Assembly (NCBI GenBank): GCA_043736395.1
Contig: JAYTCQ010000323.1
Span: forward strand, 1 to 46,974
Source: JAFDVL01 sp043736395
GTDB lineage: Bacteria; Acidobacteriota; Blastocatellia; RBC074
Reading direction: 5' to 3'
Length of the DNA: 46,974 nucleotides
Shown here: in pieces, positions 24,701-33,221 of the stretch
Numbering within the stretch: the first letter of the stretch is position 1
How the letters are laid out: every line of letters begins with the position of its first letter
Made by a program: the position numbers and the translations under genes
The notes under the pieces: model-generated
Databases searched by the model: none
Told to the model about the DNA's origin: nothing
Seen by the model: the letters and a program-made list of their open reading frames with translations, nothing else

Positions 24701-25116
24701 GATTTGTTCTCCATTAATCGGCCTAGGCCGAGGGTTGCTAAAAAATGGGTTTGAGCAGGCGTTGATTGTTATTGGGCAGGGAAACATTGCTGGTAGCCGC
24801 CGTCTAACTGTATAATGTGCCGACTCGTTTTCTTTAAGATTAACTTCGTGGCGCACAATAACCGCGTAAGAAAAACAAGTCCTCTGACGCGCATCGCTTT
24901 TTGTTCGCAAAATTCTTGCAGAGACTCTCCCCAGCAGCTATAACTAATAACTACAGGCAGTTAGACAAAAGTCAGGTGGGAAAAAATCATCAAGAGATGA
25001 AGGGTAAATCATTAGATTTTCCGTTATTTCCCAAGTGGTTCGAATAAATGACGAAAATAAATACTTACTTTCTATGAAATTTTTACCACTTTTGGTCATA
25101 CATAATTAGGAAGTTG
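24701..25116. promoter_or_regulatory. Divergent regulatory region with one candidate sigma-70-like promoter
   Basis: This 416-base AT-rich gap separates the secreted barrel-like gene (minus) from the regulator (plus). TTGCTG at 24787-24792 and TATAAT at 24811-24816, with an 18-base spacer, could drive the plus-strand regulator with a leader of about 300 bases. The match may be chance and acidobacterial promoters are poorly defined. No strong inverted repeat is visible. Confidence 0.3.
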
Positions 25117-27261
25117 ATGAGCAAAACGGACAATCAATTATTTGAATTCGGCAGGTTCCGGCTGGATGCGGCTGAGCGTCTGCTCTTGCGCGATGGCGTA
25201 GCGATTCCGCTCACGCCGAAGTCCTTTGACTTGTTGCTGGCGCTCATCGCCCAGCCTGGTCATTTGTTAGAAAAGGAAACGTTGCTGAAAGCCGTCTGGC
25301 CCGACAGCTTTATTGAAGAAAATAATCTGGCCGACAATATTTTTAAGCTGCGCAAGGCGCTGAGCGAAGGCGAGAACGGGCAGAAGTTTATTGAAACAGT
25401 CCCCCGGCGCGGCTATCGCTTTGTGGCTACGGTGACAGCCTTGCATGACGCAGACGCCGTTGCGCCGCCCGCTTCGGTTGCTTTGCCTGCCGCGCCTTCG
25501 CCTGAGCAGCCTTCGCCTGCACAAAACGCCGCGCAGCTCCGGCCGCATCAGCGTTCTGAAGTCTTGCTGATCGCGTTTGGCTTGTTGGCGCTGCTGCTCA
25601 TCAGCGCGGGGCTTTACTGGCGCTGGCAGATGCCCAGGGTTACGCGTTACATCCAAGTCACCAGTGACGGACGTTTGAAGCGAGACGCCGTAGTCACTGA
25701 CGGCTCGCGGGTTTATTTTTCAGAACAACTGGGCGGACAAATTGTGCTGGCGCAGGTCTCCAGCGCCAGTGGCGAAACCGTGCCGTTTCAGCCGTCTTTA
25801 TCGAACGCCAATCTGCTGGCGATCTCACCTGACCGCTCTAGGCTGCTGATCGGAAGATTCGAAGGCTCTGCGCCCGAATGTCCGCTCTGGGTCGTACCCG
25901 TGACGGGCGGCACGCCTTACCGCCTCGGTGACGTGTTAGCCCATGCCGCGACTTGGACAGGGGACGGCGAAGGAATCACTTATGCCAATGGCGGTGAGCT
26001 GTTTCAGGTGAGGAATGATGGCAGCGGCGCGCGCAAACTTTTGAGTGTCACCGCAGGCAGGATTGACTGGCCGCGCTGGTCGCCCGACGGCAATCGCTTG
26101 CGCTTTACTGTGCTTGACACAAAAACGCGGTCGCCAAAATTGTGGGAGGCAGCGGCTGATGGAAGCAATCCACATCCCTTGCTGCCAGATTGGAATAAAC
26201 CGGAGGGCGAATGTTGTGGCAACTGGTCGGCTGATGGGAAGTATTTTGTCTTTGAGTCCGTGCGGAATCGTGTGTCGGATATTTGGGTCTTGGGGGAAGA
26301 GTCTGGCCTGTTCGCACGGGCCAGACGTGAGCCAGTACGCTTGACGTTCGGCCCGATGAATTTCCACGCGCCCGTGCCAAGCGCCGATGGCAGCCGAATC
26401 TTTGCCATCGGCGAGCAGCAGCGCGGTGAGTTGATTCGATACGATGCCAACACGCGACAATTCGTCAGCTACCTTGCAGGGCTATCGGCAGAAGGCTTGA
26501 ACTTTTCCGCCGACGGCGAATGGATCAGTTATGTGACTTATCCGGAAGGCGACTTGTGGCGGAGCAAGGTGGATGGCAGTCAACGGCTTCAACTTAGCCT
26601 CCCACCGTTGCGTGCGCGTAATCCGCGCTGGTCGCCGGACGGAAAAAGGATTGTCTTTCAGGCACAGCTTCCTGGTAAATCCTGGAAAATATACCTAATC
26701 TCGAAAGATGGGGGGGGCAACCCACAGCAACTGATGCCTGAAGAGCGCGAAGAACGGGATGCAAACTGGTCGCCAGATGGCAATTCGCTTGTCTTTGAAA
26801 CCCGCATCGCAGCAGGGTCGCGGGCCATCCATTTGCTGGATTTGAGGACGAAGCAGGTTTCGCTCCTGCCTGGCGAGATGCGCGAGATGAAGTTGTTTTC
26901 TCCTCGCTGGTCGCGCGATGGGCGTTACATCATTGCCCTGCCGCCGGACGCTCAGAAATTAATGCTCTTCGATTTCATTACGCAGGAGTGGGAAGAATTA
27001 GCTCGGACACCAGGTGGTTTTCCAACCTGGTCACGCGATGGCAGGTACGTTTATTTTATCTACACGTTTGGCAATGAGCCGGGGATTAAGCGCGTTCGGA
27101 TTGTTGACCGCAAGGTTGAATGGGTGGCAGACCTAAAGGAACTGCGGCTGGTGCAAACGCCTTTTGGCTCGTGGTTCGGGCTGGCACCGGACGATTCTCC
27201 GCTTGTTTTGCGCGATGTAGGTATTCAGGATATTTACGCGCTCGACTTGCGGGCTCCGTAA
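25117..27261 (+). CDS. Membrane-anchored winged-helix regulator with TolB-type beta-propeller
   Basis: This 714-residue one-component regulator has an OmpR/CadC-type winged helix at residues 8-105 (FEFGRFRLDAAERLLL, LTPKSFDLLLALI, NIFKLRKAL, VPRRGYRFVA). A low-complexity A/P linker follows, then one membrane helix near 150-172 (VLLIAFGLLALLLISAGLYW). The periplasmic part is several TolB/WD40-like PD40 blades, seen in repeats of RWSPDG, NWSPDG and RWSRDG. This layout is frequent in Acidobacteriota: a periplasmic sensor tied directly to DNA binding, as in CadC. I choose the ATG at 25117 (AGGA upstream) over the TTG one codon earlier. Methyltransferase B follows after 53 bases. Targets may include the divergent gene or the neighbours. 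Confidence 0.93.
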   Translation: MSKTDNQLFEFGRFRLDAAERLLLRDGVAIPLTPKSFDLLLALIAQPGHLLEKETLLKAVWPDSFIEENNLADNIFKLRKALSEGENGQKFIETVPRRGYRFVATVTALHDADAVAPPASVALPAAPSPEQPSPAQNAAQLRPHQRSEVLLIAFGLLALLLISAGLYWRWQMPRVTRYIQVTSDGRLKRDAVVTDGSRVYFSEQLGGQIVLAQVSSASGETVPFQPSLSNANLLAISPDRSRLLIGRFEGSAPECPLWVVPVTGGTPYRLGDVLAHAATWTGDGEGITYANGGELFQVRNDGSGARKLLSVTAGRIDWPRWSPDGNRLRFTVLDTKTRSPKLWEAAADGSNPHPLLPDWNKPEGECCGNWSADGKYFVFESVRNRVSDIWVLGEESGLFARARREPVRLTFGPMNFHAPVPSADGSRIFAIGEQQRGELIRYDANTRQFVSYLAGLSAEGLNFSADGEWISYVTYPEGDLWRSKVDGSQRLQLSLPPLRARNPRWSPDGKRIVFQAQLPGKSWKIYLISKDGGGNPQQLMPEEREERDANWSPDGNSLVFETRIAAGSRAIHLLDLRTKQVSLLPGEMREMKLFSPRWSRDGRYIIALPPDAQKLMLFDFITQEWEELARTPGGFPTWSRDGRYVYFIYTFGNEPGIKRVRIVDRKVEWVADLKELRLVQTPFGSWFGLAPDDSPLVLRDVGIQDIYALDLRAP

Positions 27262-27314
27262 CAAGCTGTGCCCGTAACTCTGCCGAATGTTGAATGGCAG
27301 GTTTAGGAGGTTTT

Positions 27315-28109
27315 ATGAAGCGGTGGCATCTATTTGAGATTGCCGATGAGGTTTGGTGTCCAGCTTTGATCCGTGATTTTGCGACTGATTATCTTGAACA
27401 AGTTATCACTGCCACTAAAGCTTATGAACCTATCGTCGAATCGCTTCAAAGAGCCATTAACGTTGCTCAAGCTGAACGCGTTATTGACCTCTGTTCAGGT
27501 GGCGGCGGGCCTTGGCGGCAAATGGAGAAATCTTTTGCCGAGCATTGCCCGACAGTAAAAATATATTTGACCGACTTGCATCAAAACGCGGAAGTGGAAG
27601 AGCGGATGCTGAAACTTTCCGGCGACACCATCCAATTTCATCCCGATTCGATCAATGCGTTGCGCGTTCCGCCGGAGCTAAAAGGGTTTCGGACACTCTT
27701 TTCCTCTTTTCATCACTTTAAGCCCACAGAAGCACGCACGATTCTTCGTAACGCAGTAGAAAGCCGAAGCGGAATCGGCATCTTTGAGGGAACACAGCGT
27801 CAGCCGACTGCGTTGTTAGGGATGCTGTTAGTTCCTTTAGTAGTTTGGATTTTGACACCGCAGATGCGCCCTTTCCGCTGGTCAAGGTTGCTGTGGACAT
27901 ACCTCCTACCGATTGTTCCGTTCGTCGTCCTGTTTGACGGCATAGTGTCGTGCCTGCGAACTTACACAGTTGAAGAACTGCAAGAATTTACCGATGAGTT
28001 TTCAGGACGTGATTACAGCTGGGAAATTGGAGAGGCCAAAGCAAGACATTCACTTGTACCAGTAACATATCTAATAGGTTATCCCACCTCACTGCCAAAG
28101 ACTGTGTAA
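27315..28109 (+). CDS. Class I SAM-dependent methyltransferase with a hydrophobic insert (paralogue B)
   Basis: This 264-residue paralogue of the gene at 21729-22514 has motif I RVIDLCSGGGGPW (residues 55-67) and YLTDLHQN at 84-91. Two hydrophobic helices at about 167-181 and 191-208 interrupt the C-terminal half. AGGAGG lies four bases before the ATG at 27315, which fixes the start for both paralogues. It is 53 bases behind the regulator gene and probably co-transcribed with it. The two copies bound the TPR, DUF6868, barrel-like and regulator genes in opposite orientations. The substrate is unknown. The helices suggest a membrane-near or lipid substrate. Confidence 0.87.
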   Translation: MKRWHLFEIADEVWCPALIRDFATDYLEQVITATKAYEPIVESLQRAINVAQAERVIDLCSGGGGPWRQMEKSFAEHCPTVKIYLTDLHQNAEVEERMLKLSGDTIQFHPDSINALRVPPELKGFRTLFSSFHHFKPTEARTILRNAVESRSGIGIFEGTQRQPTALLGMLLVPLVVWILTPQMRPFRWSRLLWTYLLPIVPFVVLFDGIVSCLRTYTVEELQEFTDEFSGRDYSWEIGEAKARHSLVPVTYLIGYPTSLPKTV

Positions 28110-28215
28110 TTGTGCCGTTAGGCTGCGCTTTGGCTTGCACGAATTTAATTGGCGCAGAGCGCGTAGAAATAACAGAGAAGACTGGAAAACTATGATGCCT
28201 TCTCATACAACGAGA

Positions 28216-28243
28216 TTGTTGTACAACAAAGATGTTGTACAAC
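28216..28243. promoter_or_regulatory. Candidate operator: two GTTGTACAAC palindromes 16 bp apart
   Basis: TTGTTGTACAACAA at 28216-28229 is a perfect 14-base palindrome, and GTTGTACAAC at 28234-28243 is a perfect 10-base copy of its core. The cores start 16 bases apart, about one and a half helical turns. They lie 20-45 bases before the aldehyde dehydrogenase ATG, a typical place for a repressor or activator site. The protein that would bind is not evident in the window. Confidence 0.55.
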
Positions 28244-28262
28244 CTGATAGCCAAATTGACTT

Positions 28263-29651
28263 ATGAAACAACAAACAATCAGCCCGATTGACGGAATTGT
28301 TTACGCCGAACGCGAATTGGCTGCGGCTGAACAAATTGAAATGGTGCTGGGAAAAGCTGTCGTAGCGCAACGCGAATGGAAATATGTTTCTATCAGTGAG
28401 CGCATTAACATTTGCCGGCAAATGCTCGCGTACCTCGTCGAACGCGCGGACAAAATTGGTGAAGAATTAACGTGGCAAATGGGGCGTCCGATTGGTTACA
28501 CGCCGAATGAAATCAAGCGCGGATTTGCGGAGCGCGTGAATTATTTGTGTGATATTGCCGAGGAAGCTTTATCCGACATTAAGCTTGAGCCGAAAGAAAA
28601 TTTTCAGCGCTTCATTCGCCGCGAGCCGCTTGGCACGGTGTTAGTTCTCGCGCCGTGGAATTATCCGTGGCTCGCTTCGGTGAATGCGATTGTTCCGGCG
28701 ATTTTGGCGGGAAATTCGGTGATTCTGAAAATCGCGCCGCAGACTCCGCTGGTCGCTGAACGCTACGCCGAAGCCTTTAAAAATGCGGGGTTGCCTGATG
28801 GTGTGTTTCAGTTTTTGCACATTGACCACGATCAGGTTGCTGAAGTCATTAAAGATTCACGCATTAATTTTGTAGCGTTCACAGGCTCCGTCGCCGGAGG
28901 TCATGCGGTGCAAAAAGCCGTGAATGAACGATTCATCGCTACGGGACTTGAACTCGGCGGCAAAGACCCCGCTTATGTGCGAGCGGATGCGCAGATTGAG
29001 GCTACAATTGAAAATTTAGTGGATGGTGCGATGTTCAATTCAGGGCAATCGTGCTGCGCGATTGAGCGGATTTATGTGCATCGGGATTTGTACGAAAGAT
29101 TCGTTGAGGGCTATGTTGAATTGACGAAGCAATACAAGCTCGGCAATCCGCTTGATCCGAAAATTACGCTGGGGCCGATGGTCAGCACAGCGGCGGCGGA
29201 CAAGGTTCGTGAACATATTCAGGACGCCTTGCATCGCGGCGCACAAGGCTTAATCGCTCCGACGTTATTTTCAAAAAATCAAAAAGGCACGCCGTATTTA
29301 GCTCCACAAGTTTTGATCAATGTAGACCACAACATGCTCGTGATGTCTGAAGAAACTTTTGGGCCGGTGGTTGGAATTATGTCCGTCAAATCAGACGACG
29401 AAGCAATCACATTAATGAATGACAGCAGGTACGGATTGACGGCTTCGATTTGGACTTCGGACGTTGACGCTGCCCTCAGCATCGGCGAAAAAATTGAATG
29501 CGGTACCGTTTACATGAACCGTTGCGATTATCTTGATCCTGCGCTCGCGTGGGTCGGCGTGAAAGATTCAGGACGCGGTTGCACCCTGTCAACATTGGGC
29601 TTTGATGCTTTTACTCGTCCAAAGTCGTTTCATTTGCGAGTTAAATTTTAA
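28263..29651 (+). CDS. Aldehyde dehydrogenase (NAD(P)-dependent)
   Basis: This is a 462-residue aldehyde dehydrogenase, slightly shorter than the roughly 490-residue classical enzymes and close in type to the succinate-semialdehyde/acyl-aldehyde branch. Catalytic residues are E230 (GLELGGKDPAYV) and C264 (NSGQSCCAIERI). The cofactor segment reads VLVLAPWNYPWLASVNAI, with FTGSVAGG after strand five. Cytosolic, with no signal peptide. No clear ribosome site precedes the ATG at 28263. Two palindromes sit just upstream and may control it. Its end faces the HD-GYP/GGDEF gene across a CACGAAG inverted repeat. Confidence 0.92.
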   Translation: MKQQTISPIDGIVYAERELAAAEQIEMVLGKAVVAQREWKYVSISERINICRQMLAYLVERADKIGEELTWQMGRPIGYTPNEIKRGFAERVNYLCDIAEEALSDIKLEPKENFQRFIRREPLGTVLVLAPWNYPWLASVNAIVPAILAGNSVILKIAPQTPLVAERYAEAFKNAGLPDGVFQFLHIDHDQVAEVIKDSRINFVAFTGSVAGGHAVQKAVNERFIATGLELGGKDPAYVRADAQIEATIENLVDGAMFNSGQSCCAIERIYVHRDLYERFVEGYVELTKQYKLGNPLDPKITLGPMVSTAAADKVREHIQDALHRGAQGLIAPTLFSKNQKGTPYLAPQVLINVDHNMLVMSEETFGPVVGIMSVKSDDEAITLMNDSRYGLTASIWTSDVDAALSIGEKIECGTVYMNRCDYLDPALAWVGVKDSGRGCTLSTLGFDAFTRPKSFHLRVKF

Positions 29652-29657
29652 AACTAC

Positions 29658-29785
29658 TATCCACGAAGGACACGAAGTTCACGAAGAAAGAAAAAGAGTT
29701 GAGGCAGTTAAATCTAAGCGTATTAAAAATACTTGCTGCTTTCGGTATTTGTTTCCTTCGTGTTTCTTCGTGTCCTTCGTGGATA
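29658..29785. repeat. CACGAAG-family inverted repeat between convergent genes
   Basis: TATCCACGAAGGACACGAAG... at 29658-29686 pairs with 29756-29785 (CTTCGTGTTTCTTCGTGTCC...). The first 20 bases of the arms match exactly. The unit CACGAAG occurs three times in each arm. It fills the gap between the 3' ends of the aldehyde dehydrogenase and the HD-GYP/GGDEF genes and may end both transcripts. Confidence 0.85.
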
Positions 29786-29793
29786 ATTTTTTC

Positions 29794-32256
29794 TTAATTC
29801 CGTCCTATCGCCTGCGCAACTGTATCGCCCATTTCTCCGCCTTCCATCAAAAATTCATACTGCCGACGGAGCTGTTTATTTTTGTACATCCGACGATCAG
29901 AAATTCGTAGTAGTCGTTCTAAAGAATTTGCTTCAAGGCTGAAACGTGCTGCTCCCAAACTGATTCCGGCGCGTGCCTGGAATCCTTCTTTTGATGGCAA
30001 CTGATATGCCTCAACAGCACGATGAATGCGCCAGATCAGGTCTTCGACAGCTTCTTCGGTCGCGCCTGGCAGCAACGCTACGAATTCGTCTCCGGCGTAA
30101 CGGGCGAGATAATCATAGCTGCGCAATTCGTTACCTATGACCTTTGCGATGCCGATCAGGAATTCATTTCCGGCGTGATGACCGTACGTGTCATTGATTT
30201 TTTTGAAGCCATCCAAATCCATCATCAACACCGAAAGCGGCGTATCCTGACGGCTGGCGCGATTGGATTCCTGCGCAAATTGAAAGTGCAAAGCGCGCGC
30301 ATTTGGCATTCCGGTCAGTGCATCGGTCAATGCAAATTCGCGTGTTTCGGCGTGATTGATCGCGTTGAAAATTGAATCCGCAGCCAGGCTGGAAATTGAA
30401 TCCAACAGGCGCAAATGATCTTGAGAATATTCTTCTATCGAAGAGGAATAGAGCGCGAGAACGCCGACCAATTCTTCGCCGCGCAGCATCGGCGCAATCG
30501 CCAAAGTTTTGAAAGCTCCGTCAGGAATTTCGAGCGACACTAAATCAAGTGAAGGATCAGCGTTACTGAACATGCGGCGATGTGCGAGCACCCATCCGGT
30601 GATGCCGTCGTGCGCGTAGGCTTTGCGTCCAGTGAAGGCTTCGGCAAATTTCCCAATGGCGTGATTCGCCCGTAAACATTGGCGTTCGTCGTCATACAAA
30701 TAAATCACACAGGTGTCGAACGGAATCACATCTTTCAATTTATTCGCAAAAATCGAAGCCGTATCCGCGAGGTCTAATGACGTGCTGAAAGTTCGCGCAA
30801 TTTCATACAACGAAGACATTTCGTTATGCGCCGAAGCGATTTGATTCAAGTGATCGTTTTGATGAATTACGTCATAATCTTCGATAACATCTAATGACAT
30901 TGGCGACGTAGCTTCGAGCGATAATCCCGCCACCAGAATCGCGGTTTCAAATTCGGTCAAATGCTCTAAAAACGTTTCGACTAGGGCTGGATCAAAATGT
31001 TTGCCGCTTTGATTTTTCAGTAACTGGCAGGCTTCGTCGCGCCCGAGCGCAGGACGATACGCACGAGCTTCGCGCATTGCATCAAAGCAATCTACGATGC
31101 TTAAAATTCGCGCCGTGACCGGGATATTTTCTTCTTTCAAACCTTCGGGGTAGCCTTTGCCGTCCCATCGTTCGTGATGATATTTGACAATCGGGACGAC
31201 CGGATACGGAAAGCCGACGCGTTCTAAAATTCGTGCTCCGACCGTCGTATGAATTTTCATTTTCTCAAATTCCGCTGGCGTCAATTTTCCCGGCTTGTTC
31301 AGAATATGATCGGGCACAGCCAATTTACCGATGTCGTGCATTAAGGCTCCGGCGTGCAGGGCTTCGATTTCGTCTTTGGGTAATCCAAGAATCCGGCCCA
31401 TTCCAGCGGTGTAAATTTGAACGCGGCGAACGTGTTCGTGCGTGACCTGATCTTTTGCATCAATTGCCGTCGCCAACGCTTCCACGGTCGCGAAATGCAA
31501 GCGCGAAATTTCAACCAGGCTCTGCGAAGTGAATTCAACTTTTGCAAAATAACTTTTGCACGCGGCGAAGCTCGCACCCAAGACCGGAAAAATCAGTAGC
31601 AAATAATAGGGGCTGTAAGACCGAACCAGCACGCAAACGACGGTAGTGATAAATCCTACGGCGAAGATATAGAGCGCCAGCCAGAGTTGATGACTGACCC
31701 AGAATTGCAGGGGATTTTCACCTTTTTTCCAAGCTTGAAAAGTCGCGGTCAGACCAGAGCTAACCGCAAAATAAATTCCAATCAGAGCCACCGAGGCAAT
31801 CATTAACCAATCCAGCTGCCCCGTATAATTTGATAAATCGCGCCAGGTCGTTTGGCTCTGCGCGTTGATAATCCAGTACATCACCGACGAAGCCAGCGAA
31901 GTCGCAGTCGCTAACGTTCCCGCGCCATAAACGATTTCTTCAGGACGACGATTCGTATTCGCAGTCGCAACGTAGCCGTTGAAAGCTGCGGCGATCGTGG
32001 CTGCCGGAGTTCCCAGAAAAAATGCCGCGAGAAAAATTAAGGCGTCAGTCGGCGAAACGGTTCCGGCTCCGCCAGGCATCGCAATCGTCATGCGTCCGGC
32101 GAAGACGATGACCATTAATAAGCTGACGAATTGCCAAATTTGTGTGTGAGAAAATGTGTAAAGTTGTGTGAGGCTGAAGAGCGTTGCGATGGCACCCGAA
32201 ATTGTAACAATCCACCAAAGTATTTTGTTGCGCTGTCCGTATTCAGTCAGATTCAT
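29794..32256 (-). CDS. Membrane HD-GYP / GAF / GGDEF signalling protein
   Basis: This 820-residue protein has seven or eight N-terminal membrane helices (residues about 10-232), then an HD-GYP domain: H307-D308 in LMHDIGK, YHHERWDGKGYPEGL at 359-373. A GAF domain follows (about 480-635), and then a GGDEF domain (about 650-800) with DLDGFKKINDTYGH and the signature YAGDEF. GGDEF makes cyclic di-GMP; HD-GYP breaks it. The AGDEF variant is usually active. It is unusual to hold both with a membrane sensor and GAF in one chain, although such hybrids are known. No ribosome site is obvious at 32256, which abuts a GTTCGCAG array. It may adjust surface polysaccharide or motility output. Confidence 0.93.
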   Translation of the reverse strand: MNLTEYGQRNKILWWIVTISGAIATLFSLTQLYTFSHTQIWQFVSLLMVIVFAGRMTIAMPGGAGTVSPTDALIFLAAFFLGTPAATIAAAFNGYVATANTNRRPEEIVYGAGTLATATSLASSVMYWIINAQSQTTWRDLSNYTGQLDWLMIASVALIGIYFAVSSGLTATFQAWKKGENPLQFWVSHQLWLALYIFAVGFITTVVCVLVRSYSPYYLLLIFPVLGASFAACKSYFAKVEFTSQSLVEISRLHFATVEALATAIDAKDQVTHEHVRRVQIYTAGMGRILGLPKDEIEALHAGALMHDIGKLAVPDHILNKPGKLTPAEFEKMKIHTTVGARILERVGFPYPVVPIVKYHHERWDGKGYPEGLKEENIPVTARILSIVDCFDAMREARAYRPALGRDEACQLLKNQSGKHFDPALVETFLEHLTEFETAILVAGLSLEATSPMSLDVIEDYDVIHQNDHLNQIASAHNEMSSLYEIARTFSTSLDLADTASIFANKLKDVIPFDTCVIYLYDDERQCLRANHAIGKFAEAFTGRKAYAHDGITGWVLAHRRMFSNADPSLDLVSLEIPDGAFKTLAIAPMLRGEELVGVLALYSSSIEEYSQDHLRLLDSISSLAADSIFNAINHAETREFALTDALTGMPNARALHFQFAQESNRASRQDTPLSVLMMDLDGFKKINDTYGHHAGNEFLIGIAKVIGNELRSYDYLARYAGDEFVALLPGATEEAVEDLIWRIHRAVEAYQLPSKEGFQARAGISLGAARFSLEANSLERLLRISDRRMYKNKQLRRQYEFLMEGGEMGDTVAQAIGRN

Positions 32257-32260
32257 AAGC

Positions 32261-32495
32261 AGTTCGCAGTTGTTAGTTCGCGGTTCGCAGTAAGGACAGT
32301 TCGCAGGATTCTTACTGCGAACTTTTCCTACTGCGAACTTTAAGCAAATTCTGTTGGCTGTTTCTTACAAAGCCGTTACAAAACCTGTTCATAGTTCGCA
32401 GCGGGGAAAGTTCGCAGTTCGCAGAAAAGGCAGTTCGCGGTAAAATGCTAACTGTGAAACCTCAACTGCGAACTGAATACTGCGAACCGCGAACT
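32261..32495. repeat. GTTCGCAG array between divergent genes, running into a coding start
   Basis: Forward GTTCGCAG and reverse CTGCGAAC words recur about ten times, forming two hairpin-prone clusters (32261-32342 and 32394-32495). A unique stretch separates them. The array fills the promoter gap between the HD-GYP/GGDEF gene and the GDPD gene, and its last words lie inside the first 17 codons of the latter. Transcription start sites must sit within or between the clusters. Confidence 0.85.
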
Positions 32496-33218
32496 TCTCC
32501 TCTTGTCATTGCGCATCGTGGTGCTTCAGCTGTGGCACCTGAAAATACGTTGGTGGCATTTTCACGAGCGATGGAAATGGGCGCAAACATGATTGAGCTG
32601 GATTTGCACGCAACACGCGACGGACACGTGGTTGTCATTCACGATAATGACTTACGGCATACAACAAATTTGCGCGGAAAAGTCAGCGAAATGACTTTGG
32701 AGGGATTGCGAAAAGCAGATGCAGGCAAAGGCGAACGCGTGCCGACTTTGCAGGAAACGTTGGAACTCACACGCGGAAAAATTCAATTGTATCTAGAAAT
32801 AAAAGACCGGAAGGCCGCGGCTGAAACGGTGCGAATGGTGCGTGATTACGGCGTGAAAGATGAAGTTTTATTAGCTTCATTCGATTTGCCTTTGATGAAA
32901 AAATTAGGCGATGAAATCAGTGATATTGAAATTGGATTGATCCTCGGCAATACCACGCTGAATCCATTTGTGCGCTGGCGTGAGGCATTTCCTGAAATTG
33001 CATTCAAAAATTACAACTACCAAACACTGTGCATGCAGGTGAAATTATGCTCGGCGCGGTTGGCGCGTAATATCAAAGCACAAGGCAAAAAATTGTATGT
33101 CTGGACGGCGAATTCTGAACACGAATATCAAGCGATGATTGAGCGCGGAGTAGATGGAATTTGTACGGATACGCCAGACCGGCTGAGAAAATTTTTAGAA
33201 ATACTCAAGACTCAATAG
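32445..33218 (+). CDS. Glycerophosphodiester phosphodiesterase (GDPD)
   Basis: This is a 257-residue GDPD enzyme. H24-R25-G26 (IAHRGASAVAPENT), E51 and D53 (IELDLHATRDG) and H66 (VIHDNDL) are the metal and catalytic residues. The C-terminus VYVWTANSEH is here read as LYVWTANSEH, also typical. It cleaves glycerophosphodiesters to glycerol-3-phosphate. No signal peptide. The first 17 residues (MLTVKPQLRTEYCEPRT) come from repeat DNA of the GTTCGCAG array, and conserved sequence begins right after. A GTG at codon 4 is an alternative start. The gene ends 3 bases from the convergent end of the permease gene. Confidence 0.9.
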   Translation: MLTVKPQLRTEYCEPRTSPLVIAHRGASAVAPENTLVAFSRAMEMGANMIELDLHATRDGHVVVIHDNDLRHTTNLRGKVSEMTLEGLRKADAGKGERVPTLQETLELTRGKIQLYLEIKDRKAAAETVRMVRDYGVKDEVLLASFDLPLMKKLGDEISDIEIGLILGNTTLNPFVRWREAFPEIAFKNYNYQTLCMQVKLCSARLARNIKAQGKKLYVWTANSEHEYQAMIERGVDGICTDTPDRLRKFLEILKTQ

Positions 33219-33221
33219 AGT

